Assembly (NCBI RefSeq): GCF_032854445.1
Contig: NC_088301.1
Coordinates: forward strand, 52,563,187-52,627,186
DNA: 64,000 nucleotides
Source: Liolophura sinensis
Lineage: Eukaryota > Mollusca > Polyplacophora > Chitonida > Chitonidae
Reading direction: 5' to 3'
Position numbers and translations under genes: made by a program. The number at the start of each line of letters is the position of its first letter. Within the stretch, counting starts at the first letter, position 1. The notes beneath the pieces are model-generated. The model ran no database searches. It worked only from the letters and a program-made list of their open reading frames with translations, and was not told the origin of the DNA. This document shows positions 22,597 through 34,500 of this stretch, in pieces.

Positions 22597-25500
22597 CTGA
22601 AAGACAATCAAGTTTGTACACAGTTATACAGTGGGATATTCCATGAAGCAACAGTATATTATATGTTAATTTCCTTTTTAGTGCAGAAAACACAGACTAA
22701 TTTTTAACACTTTATTTCTAGATGCATTTTTCCTTTTCTATCCTGAAATAAGCCAAGTGTAATTTTAAGTTAATGATGTGAAACAATTTAGAAGCTACCA
22801 ATATACAAATACAAAACTTTGCTCTTACTTCTTTTTGCTCGACCTAGTGCAGAGAACATACAGCACAATAGCAAGAATCAAGATGAAAATGCAAATGCAG
22901 ACGATGGCGATGATAGCAATTCCAGTCGTGGTTTCATGCCACACTTCGGCGGCTTTCGGTTCCACGAAGTATCCCATCACGGACAGGACCGTACCATTTC
23001 CGGTTGTTAGAGGTGGCACCGGGGTCCCGTCAGAGACGGCCTGGTAGAGCGCGAGAAGTTCCCCTTCGCTCATAAAAGGCTTGGCGCTGTTCAGGTTGGT
23101 CAGTGAATCTGTACTTGTTGACCGGACGCCATATACGAGCACCGTACTAGTCCTATGGACAACATATGTAAAATCATGAAGAAAACCGGTATGTCTGATT
23201 GAAATACTGGATTGTATTACAAGCCAACATTTGAGTTGATTAAATCAAGTAATTATATATTTTTACGTACTCAGCTAACACTTATTGCAGCTTTACTTGC
23301 TAAAGCAATGGCCAATATTTGGGTGACAGTAACAGTGTTTGTATTGTGCTACACAACACCTCAGGGTGATTGATGGACATACCCCGATGCTAGAAGTTTT
23401 CGCCTGGATGAGACACCAGCTAACTGTTCGCGTATTTCCCACACTCCTATTCTGCCGCCGGGTAGCAAGGAGTCCATTGTCGATATCAGCAAATCGGGTT
23501 CTCTGAAATTATTTAACCGTTGTCAGCAGGGTGCGATTTAATTTACCTGACCACAGGTGTATTTACGTTTGTGTTTAATCACGCATTTGTAATGCATATA
23601 AAATATTGATTACGATGATATCATTATCTCGTGTTACATTGCGTCGAATAAATGTAAGCCAATAGACACACACACACTTTTCCTGTTATAAAAGTATGTC
23701 AATAGAGGACGTTTTCAAACATATTGTCTCGGAGTTAGTTAGTATTAAAAGACTTGTAAAAAGGCAAAAGAATTGCTAATAATATCAGACTTTTTTGCAC
23801 AAATTGCGTTATCCTGAGTGTCAGTAATAATTATATACAACATCTCATCTAGTATAGGAGTTTTCCCAGGAACACTGTACTACCAGTTATTCCTATCAAT
23901 GTTTACATAATAGCAAATAAATGAAAATAGCTTTAATGTTGTCTTAAATGAAACACTCACCCATTTGCTGACAGATCAGTGTTAGGTACTTTGAGGGTTA
24001 CTTCAATGATGTTGACAGACGGATCAAATGTGTCTACTCTAACCATGCCTTGTCTGGATTCTTTGCTTCCGTCAGTGTAAAAAGCATTGGCTACAACCCA
24101 GAAAATGTATTTCGACTCTGTGAATATCAGGCCATCGTTCGATACCCGTAATTCTCCGGTTACCTTGTCAACAAGGAAAGGTGAATTGCTTGTTTGCAAG
24201 GTGAAAAATTCAACATTCGTTATATTGGAAGAGTTGAAATTAAACATGTGTCTCGTCAGGGTGTATAGGACGCGTCCAGATGTATCAGCGGAAGAACACT
24301 CTAAACTCAGGAAAAGAGCCTCCCCGACGCCGCAGACGGATGACTGCACCGAAAGGGACTCGATGATACGAACTCGAACAACGGTATCACTTGATCTGGG
24401 AGGTGCACCGCCGTCTATAGCACGGATCTGGACGTCATAGGACGTTCTGTCTGCGTATTTTGGCGGCGTCTTTACAAAAACCTCTCCAGTGGCATCGGAT
24501 ACTTTGAAGACAGCGTCGCTTATCCCATCCACAATGACCAGGTCGATGTTTGCATTTGGACCTTCGTCGCCGTCTGATACTGGGATCCTGAATACACTAA
24601 AATCTGTTGGTGAGCCTTCCATAACTTGGACGGTGTAGCTACTTTGACTAAAAACTGGATCGTGGTCATTGTCGTCGTCAACAGTAACGGTGACTAACAG
24701 ATTGTACCAGTTTGCTGGGTTTGCAATTTCCTCTACAAGTACGGTCAGCGTATACACAGGTACTTGCTCTCTGTCCAAAGGAGTGCTTGTTCTTATCTCC
24801 CCTGATGGACTAGATATGTAGAACTCTCGAGCTACATCTCCGGAAACAACAGTGTACGTCACCGAACCTGGTTCCGTCAATGATCCCACGAGAGTACCAG
24901 AAGCCTGGTTCTCCAGTACTTTAAAGGAGTAATTAGGGGTGTTTGTGACAGTCACAGTAAATGTTGTCGTGGATAAGCCAGGCGATGTTCCAGAGTCTTT
25001 TGCCTGTATGGTAAGAATGTGGCTTCCTAGCGCAGCTGCAAGATCACCGTTGATGGATACCACACCGGTGTACGGGTCGATGGCAAACAGATTGCCTCCG
25101 TTACCAGAGATGATGGAATAAGTAATAACCGCGTTAAATCCAAGATCTATATCAGAAGCAGTAACTTGGCCAACCTGATAACCAACGTTAACATCTGAAG
25201 TTGTGGACGCTGAATAAGACGTTGGCACAAACAACGGGTTGTTGTCGTTTACATCCGTTATGTTTATGTTAAGATAAATTGTCGCTGACAAAGATGGTGT
25301 TCCCCTATCAGCACATGTAATTTGCAACTGATAGAAGTCTTGTGTTTCTCTGTCCAGAGCCTGGAAAACATCTACGGCACCATCAGACAACCCAATGCCA
25401 AACATTCCGGCTGGGTCTCCTGCCATTATGTTATAAACCAGGTTTCCGTTAGCCCCAGAATCAGGGTCTGTTGCCACAAGCTTGGATACAAGCGTTCCGA

Positions 25501-28500
25501 CCCCTATGTCCTCAGCTATCGAAACTCTAACTGATGATGAAGAAAATGATGGCGCAGTGTTCTGATCTGAATGAACTGTTAGTATCAAGATTGCTTCTGC
25601 CGTCAAGGCTGGAACTCCCGCGTCTGTAGCGTGGACAGTTAAAGTGTACCTGTCTCTAAAGTTAAAATCTATTGTGTTTGCCACTACAACTTCGCCAACA
25701 GAACTTATGGTAAAATCTGCACTTCTGATGCCACTCAGAGAATACGATATCTGGCTGTTCATTCCTCTGTCTACATCTGTAGCAATAACTGTCAACACAG
25801 AAGTACCAGTCGTACTTCCGTCTACAACAACATCGGTGTATTGTGTCTGCGAGAACACGGGTTTGTTATCATTTACATCATCTATTGTAACGTTCAAAAT
25901 TAACGTGTCTGTTAACGACGAATCCAGTTTGCTGACAGCTTGAATAACAAGTTGGTAGCTGTCAATGCCGTTGTCTGCATCTACTGGTCCTGTAAGAACT
26001 ATTTTCCCAGAATCAAGGGCGATGGCAAATGTGTCAGCACTATTTCCAGACAGAATACTGTATTGGATTGTTCCGTTGGCGTCTTCATGTGCTCCAAGGG
26101 ATGTTGCATCTGCATCGTAAAATTCCGTTCCAGCCGCAGTGTTCTCAAAAACTGAAACAGTATCAATGTTTGGCAAAAAATTTGGTGGGATGGCTGTTTG
26201 AAGAACTTGCACCGTGATCACCGTGGTTGCTGATCTGGAAGGAATCCCTTGGTCTACAGCTTCAACCACTAGCTTATAATGGGATTCCCTGTCAAAGTTC
26301 AAAGCATCATTTGTAACGAGTTGAAGTCCGTCCAATCGAAAGTGGCCAGCACCGTTTCCAGCAATTATTGTAAAGGTAAGTTTTGCGTTGTCCTGTATGT
26401 CTCGATCTGAACACGTGAGGTTGATAAGGGTTGTACCCACTGGAGAAGACTCCAAAACATCCGTGGCAGAAACGGACGACCCGAACTGAGGCTCGTTATC
26501 ATTGACATCAGTTACTATGATTTTCACTGTAGCAGTGGAAGACAGCCCTGTTGGATTACTCGCCCTCACTACAAGGTCATAGTTGTCAAGAACTTCTCTG
26601 TCAAGAGACTTCACAAGATAAATTCTTCCCCTTGCATCTATCTCAAATACAGAGGTATCGGCGGATAGGAAATCGTAAACGATGATATTTCCATCAAGAT
26701 CCGTTGCATTGAGCTCCAGGATCACGCCAGCAATTGCAAAGTCTTCTGCAATCCACACAGTGTTGTTTGATGCAGAAAAGTTGAAGACTGCAGGAAATTC
26801 GTCTTGATTTACAACTTCAACTATAACCTTTGTTATTGCAATAAGGCTCCCCAACGGGGCATTGTCATTGGCTTCAATTTCAAGTTGATACAATGACTTT
26901 TCCTCATAATTCAATAATCCGTTCACTGTTAGTTTACCATTTATGTCTATGGCAAACTTACCGCCTGAATTTCCTGATTTGATTGTATAAGAAATCTGTC
27001 TATTTATGGCATCTTTGTCCAAATCTGATACGTCCAGATCTATAATTTCTGTACCTAAAGCTATATTTTCGGTAACTTTGATGTTGTTGAAGCTGTTGCT
27101 AAAGGTAGGTGAGTGGTCGTTCACGTCGTCCACAATTATGGTTATATTACCATAGGTAGAAAGGCCAGTCCGGGCGTGAATGACTTGTACCACCATGTAA
27201 AAGTAATCAAGAGTTTCTTTGTCTAAGGCATTTGCCAAATATAGTTTACCTGTGGAGCGCCCGAGGACAAAATATCCAGCTTCATTCACAGAAATGAGAT
27301 CATAATATAATGGTTCTATCGAAGTGCTGTTAATTTGAAAGAGAAAAGTCGAAACTGAGGTGTTTTCAGGAATATTTAACACTGCTGGAAGATTGGTTAC
27401 CAAAGGGTGAACGGTGACGTCTATCAACAGAGTCACAGAAGTATTTAATGCCGGAGATCCTTTATCTTGTACAGTAATGTCGACTGTGTATTTCTGAAGG
27501 CCGGCCGGCTTGACCAGAACCACCTTGCCATTCGTGTCCACTGTTAGATCACCATTGTCATTCCCTGATACAATGACGTAATCTAAGTCACCATTGGCTC
27601 CAATGTCCGCGTCATCACAGTTAAGCTGCACAACCTCGGATCCAGCCCCATCTAGAGTGGATATCTCGACGTGTACCACAGGGTCACACACTGGGCTGTT
27701 GTCATTTTCGTCCACCAATGTAACGCTAACCGTCGTGGTGACAGACCGAGGCGATGATTGAGACTTGTCGGACACCAAAATCTCAAGGTTGTAGGCTGGC
27801 GTTATCTCCCTATCTACAGGGCCAACTAAAGTGATCTCCCCACTATCTCGGTTCAGTGCAAACGGGTAGAGGTCTGTGAGTCCAGTGAAGGAAATCATGC
27901 CATCAGGACCGGCGTCAAGGTCGCTCACATTAAAGATGAATACCACCACTCCTGTAAATATATGTAAGAAACTTGGATAATATTCTGTAATGTCGTAATT
28001 ACAGAATAGTTTTTCATATTATGTGAGACAAATGTTAGCCTCAAATCGCTGACGACAAACCAATATTCCTGCCATATCGTGGAGTAATATTTTAAAAACA
28101 AATAAAAGTAATACATTTTAAGTCAAAAAATAATGTAACAAGTCACTCAAAGATGACATAACAATAGAATAATTTGGACCTAACCCTACTGAAAATTGAG
28201 AGTTATTGTGTTATTCAGCTTTCGTTTAAATTACCATGTCCATCTCCTTCGCTGACAGTAGCATCCAAACTACCGTATATCACAGGGTCGTCCTCGTTTA
28301 CAGGTTCGATGTCAACGATCAGCAGAATAGTCGAGCTCAACGCAGGCGATCCGCCGTCTTCTGCTTGGATCGTCAACTGGAATGATTTCTGCATACTGTC
28401 ATAGTCTAGTGGAAGCGGTGTAGTTACAACGCCTGAGTTCATGTCAATTACAAACAATCCACTTGGATTCCCACCTGAAATGTTTAGACATCAGAAGAAA

Positions 28501-31500
28501 GCTCTAATTTACCTTAAGAGTACCTAAGAAATACTTAAATTACTGGTGCATGCTAGTTGACAAAATTAAGTACTGCAGTCATTCAAGAAATGTAATCTAT
28601 TATAAAATTTCATCAATTTTTTTTATCTGATTTTTACAATCATTCTGTAGGTATTGCAAATGTACATAATAAAATAACATGCCGAAGACACTAGCAAAGC
28701 TGTAACAGTATAGTGAAACCGGGGAGACCAGAAATTGGCCTGTCCCCTTATGCTTAACTTCAAACAAGGGATGGGCCAAATTGCCCATTTTGAGCTCTTA
28801 GACATGATTCCACTAGGGTTTGAACCTGGGTCTCACAAGATGCGGATGTTCTAACCTCTTAGCTACCGTTCAACTTTGTGAACCAGTTCGCAAAAGAAGA
28901 GATAACGAACCGAACGTACCTATTATATTGTATGTGACTGTTCCATTCAGTCCGAGATCCGGATCCGAGGCAACAACAGTGGCGATTGGTGTTACACTGT
29001 AGTCAGTACCTTCTGCGACAGACGCATAATACATAGGCTGCCAAAAGAAAAGTACCTTATATATAAAGAATATATAATAAAATCACTATGTATTCACAGC
29101 TCACGACCACAATCCTCACGACCTGTTTTTCCATGTCCATTAATCTGAACATCGTCAGAAAACGAAATCGGATCTGCAAAACTGTTAGTTTAGAAACATG
29201 AGAAATTATCAAAATCTGTCGGCAAATCACGATGCTGTTGTCACCAAGGTGTGTGTAAAATATGTGTAGGCTTGTCTGTATGTCTGAAATACTCTGCATA
29301 CTTACCTGATCAAAAGACGGCACATTGTCGTTTATATCGGTGACAGTAATGGTGATGGTGGCCGGAATCAAGTCAGAAGGTTTATACTTTGTGACGACAT
29401 GAACATTGAGCACAATAGTGGCATCTGTTTCTCTGTCCAACGGCTTTATTAGATATAGGTTGCCTGAAAATAAATTACGAATAATAGCACCCATCATATC
29501 ACGTGTGTGTCTGTCTATCTCGCATTGAGTAAGCGGTGCAATGCATGAGAAGCATGTCCAGAACGGTTTAACTTTTCAAAAAGAAACTTTTTACAAGGAA
29601 GCAAAGAAACTAAAATTGCTTGTGCGCTGATAATGACGATTTTCAGTCATCTGACTGTCATCTCAACTCAAAAAGCCTCTTCTGTCACAATCTACTTTTC
29701 CCTCATGTTTTATATTTTCGGACAAATAGTCTTATTTGCTGATGCCATATGTTTGCTGCACTCAACTCTAACATTCCATTACAACATTTACAGTTTTATG
29801 TAGAAGGCTGAAAGATTTTTAATTAGGTATACTGCATGCATCATATTAACATGGTGTACCTTTCCTAATAGCCTACTTTATCTAATTTAAAAAGTGTGTA
29901 TGCTGTTCTGTCCGTTTTTGTTTTGTTTTTTAGGGAACTCATATATGTTACTTTAGGCTTAGGCTTTAGTGAACTCGTTCAATATATTAGTTGTGTAAAC
30001 AAACATATTGCACTGATATATTTGAATATGAATAAAGAAATCAAAAAATATATTTATATTTCTGCATAAGGATATTGTATAAGTTTTTTAACCTGGCGTT
30101 TTGTTCGTAACTTTCAATGATTTGGATGATTTTTCATGATTTTCAGATCGTTTGTCAAATTTAAGACCCACAAAGAACAGAAGGCTAAGAAATAGTTCCC
30201 TTTTCAAATTTCAACACTGACGATATATTCTGAAAGTCGTTTAATCCTTTAGTTTTTTATGTCTCGCTTGATGAACTTCTACAGTATGGAAATTACCTCA
30301 AGACTGCCATATAATTATCTGAAATGTAATTTTTCTGAGGCGTAGTGACTTGACATCTAATTATCCAACACCTTATTTTTTGACACTTCATCACTTCACA
30401 TCTTATAATGTGACCCTCTATAATTCGGCACCTTATTTATTTTTATCGTGCCATGCGTAGTTATTTTGCGAACGGCACATCTGTACATAGGGCTCACCAT
30501 CGGGGTGCACAATAAACTGTTCCGGATTTGGCTGACTGGCCAATCCATATTCAAGATGACCTTCGGGGGTGTTTGGTGGATCCCCGTCCGTGGCTTGCAA
30601 GGTCATCAGGACATTCTGGCCAGGCGCTTGATTCTCGGACAATTCTGGAACATTTAAAAGACAGTCAATCTATGAGTAAAGTCCAACACGCGTATACCCA
30701 CTCCTAGACATGTCCAAGTTGGGGCTTTCCACGTCGATAATCGCAAGACCCACTACCAGACTAAATCCTCAATCTCTGATCATACGTTACGTTATAAATA
30801 CAGGAAATCCAGTCTCGGAGTAGATTATGTACCAATAAGATTAAAAATCCAGATGCAATAGTCCATCATACATAAGGCTGACGGGTACATTTTGCTTTGA
30901 AAAAAAATCATTGGAAAACTTACCCAAGTCCATAAGTAAGGATGGCCAGATCGTTGGGTTGTCATCCACGCCAATCATTTTTAGAACAACACCAACACGG
31001 ATCCATAACTTTGGAGATATGCCAAATTCGGTGACATAAACTTCTTGATAGTAGACATTTTTCTCAGTGTCCGGGTCAATTTCCACAGACAGGCGAAAAT
31101 TACCATATGAATGCATGTTGAACATCAGATAATCTGGTGGCAAAATTATGCTATAGATTTAAAGCATTGTACAATAACATGTTTGTAAATATATAATATC
31201 TGTAACATAATATTTTCTATATCTGATCGGTGTCTTACGCCATACTCAAGAGTATTTCACTTATACGATGGCGGCCAGTATTATGGTGGGAGGAAACCCG
31301 GCATAATATTTAACGTGTAGGCAAAATCGAATACATTTTAATTGAGTAATATGTTAAAATTCATTAAACTCAGGCGAGGGGAGTAATGGTAGCCTTTTAT
31401 GCCCTGAATATGTTTTTTTTTCTTGAAAACAATCGGTGTGTATCTCTCGAGTTGTACCTACAGTATTGACCCACATGATGGTTCATTGATTATCTATTTG

Positions 31501-34500
31501 ATCAGTTGTTGTGACGCACAGCAGAATTACTTAACTTATACTTTCTCCGCATAGAACCTTCTTTGTCTATAAAGTGATCTACCTGTCAAGTGAGCTCACT
31601 TATTCTAATGAAGTCTTTGCGGTCCAATTCCGTGCAGAACGCTTTAGCTTCTTGAGGTGTAAAATCCTACCCTTAGATTATGGAGAAGCCCAAAACCAAA
31701 GTTCGGGACTCACCATTTATGGACCTTCTTCGGTAAGTAAATGGATATCGCCGAGACCCGTCATCGTCTGGGTCTGAACAAGTTTCTCCCACTCTGGCTA
31801 CGATGCCATGTCTCCTGTTCATGTCACTATCTTCCTTCATCTCTGTGTACAACAACGCTGCACAAGTCTGGCAAACATGCAGGCGAAGACAAAGTTAGTC
31901 ATGAAACATGCCAGCCAGAGCACTTCATCTAATAATTGAGGCCACCAACCGAAAATATCAAACACAGCTTTTTTTCTGTCCCTTCACATTCATCAAAGAA
32001 AAATTACACATGTGCGCAATACGTATTGGAAAAGTTATGCCTGCTGAAATCATCGAATTATTAAAATATTACATGGCTAGTCCGCCATAGGTTTAAAGGC
32101 ATTTCATGTGTTTAGCATTTGTGAATTTATAGCTTTCATTGGTTTATTCCAAACGGTGATACTTATAACGATGTCAACAGTCGCGCCATTTGATATGCCA
32201 CAGCATCGTTTCAGCTGCGATGAGCCTGTTTGTGTTTAAATAAATAGCAGACTATTTACATACTGGATCTGACCAATCGTATATAACAAGCGAATGTCTT
32301 TCCGACACCACTGGAAACTACTTCCTGGTAACAATCTTCCGTTAAAATTATATATATTTTTAGAGATTATGACACTATATTTTTAAAGAAAACTTGGTCC
32401 CTGGGAATTTAACTTTGGATATTGTTTTACCAGTTGACAGCTTGAATTGTGATTTCTCTTACTATAGTTGACTTTCATTAAAGACCATTTTGGATCTCTA
32501 ACAAATCTCATGGTCCATGCACATAGTTAAAGAAACACTCCATCTGGACAGACCATAAAATTATTTTGGATGGATCCAACATGACCGCGAGTGCAATTAA
32601 GCTGAATCATATCGACCAAATTCCTCAGCACAGCCTGTAATCACAAGACTTACGGGATAAAATTCGTTGACATTTTTCAAATTGATGGTCACCGTGGTGG
32701 TGGCAGTTCTCGGCGCAGTCTGGCTCAGGTCCACGACCTCCACTTCCAGGCTGTAGGATTTGGTCGTTTCGTAGTCCAAAGGTTGAATAGCGTACAGGCC
32801 CCCAGTGATGGAGTCGATATGGAACTTCCCATCATTGCCATCTATTTGTAACAACACACAACTAGTATATAATCTGTTCAAGTAATAAAGGCATACCTGT
32901 AATCAAATTAAGTTCAAATTAAGTATAAGAGATATGTTCTTACCATTTCAGATACAGGTTTTTTGTTGGATCTAGACCATGTTCTTTGTTCTCTGTTAAA
33001 TCCGTTCAGCGTCATACAGCGTCACACATTCACCAACATATAATAACTTCAACCGTATTTTGCTATTATACGTTTGGAATCTCCAATAACACATTTGGTA
33101 TGACTGAACACAAAGAGTGCCCCATATGAAATGTATATTAGTATTTATTTATAATAAAAAAACTTGGTTTTTATTGACAGCATTACTATAGCTAAATTTT
33201 TCCAGAAGTCAAAATATTTTGCTGTTTCTCCGCATCAAGGTTCCACGAACAGATGATATCAGGTCCATCAATCCTACAATCACAGGTTTTCGCGTTTCCT
33301 ATTCGTATGAATTACTGATTTACCTGTGATATCGTATCTCAGTTCACCATCTCTGCCATCGTCGTCGTCCGTAGCAGCCACAGTCGTGATGATCACACCC
33401 AGCGAGGACTCCTTCACGTTACTAATAACTGGGTTCGGAGAAGTTATCACAGGGTCGAATTCGTTCACCGGCGTCACTTGTACGTACACGGTGAAGGTGG
33501 TATCCAAGGGAGGAACTCCACCGTCAGCCACTCTGATTTCAAGCTGGTGAGTGGGTATAGTTATATATATATATGTATGTACAGATATATAGATCAACGA
33601 TACCTACTACAGAGAATCCTGTATAGCCATGATGATATAAATATCGTGCAAATACATATGAGGTATGCTGCAATGAGGTACAATGAGGTACAATTTGTAA
33701 ACAGGTTTAGTAACAGAAAGATATGGGAAAAGTGGACTAATAAAGAAAAATGGACACATGAGAATTAAATTCTAAATTGTATGCATACTGTATGTCAGAA
33801 ATGCACTACTATGTAAATTTTCTGCACAGCTGGTGCTGTTTATAGGAAAACTATAAAATGGGGCTAAAACTTATGTATATTTGAAAACATACACGAATCG
33901 CATACAGACATTCAGGAAGAATTCAGCAGGGCTTTGTATTGCCCTCTACTTACTGTGTACGTCACCTTCGTTTCGTAATCCAGGGCGCTGTTTAGGGTGA
34001 CTGCACCTGAGGCACCATTAATGAGGAATTCCCCTCCGGTATTACCTGACGTAAACGAGAACGTCATCGTCCCGTCAGCCCCGGCGTCCCCATCCGTGCA
34101 GGTCGGAGACGCCACAGGTGATGTCACTGCTGTATCTTCAGGTATGCCAACAGTAACGAAGTCCGGTGTACAGGTGGGCGCAACGTTTCCATAGACAACT
34201 GTGGAGAAGAGGTTTCTTTTAGTTTATTAGGAAGAAGTATCACCAGTTCATCAGGTGATAGGTTACTGGACAACATGAGTTACTGATTCAGCAGTAATAA
34301 AGTAAGAGTACTGCATATTACAGTGTGTGCAAATGTCTAAACAGACATAGCATCAATTTATTAAATTTGATGTGCTTGATGTATTTGGTTGACCAAATCT
34401 CAAGGATATGAAGAAATAACATTTACTTTTGTCGAAGGAAAGCATTTGCAGGATACGAAATTTGTCTCACTTCTAGTCCTTTGATCTTTACTTTTTCTGT

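Noticed and set aside
24087-26217. Plus-strand ORFs inside the giant cadherin exon
   Set aside because: Antisense shadows of the coding strand.
28791-28873. Possible tRNA gene on the minus strand
   Set aside because: Box A and B are present but no acceptor stem pairs, and the downstream core matches another SINE copy.
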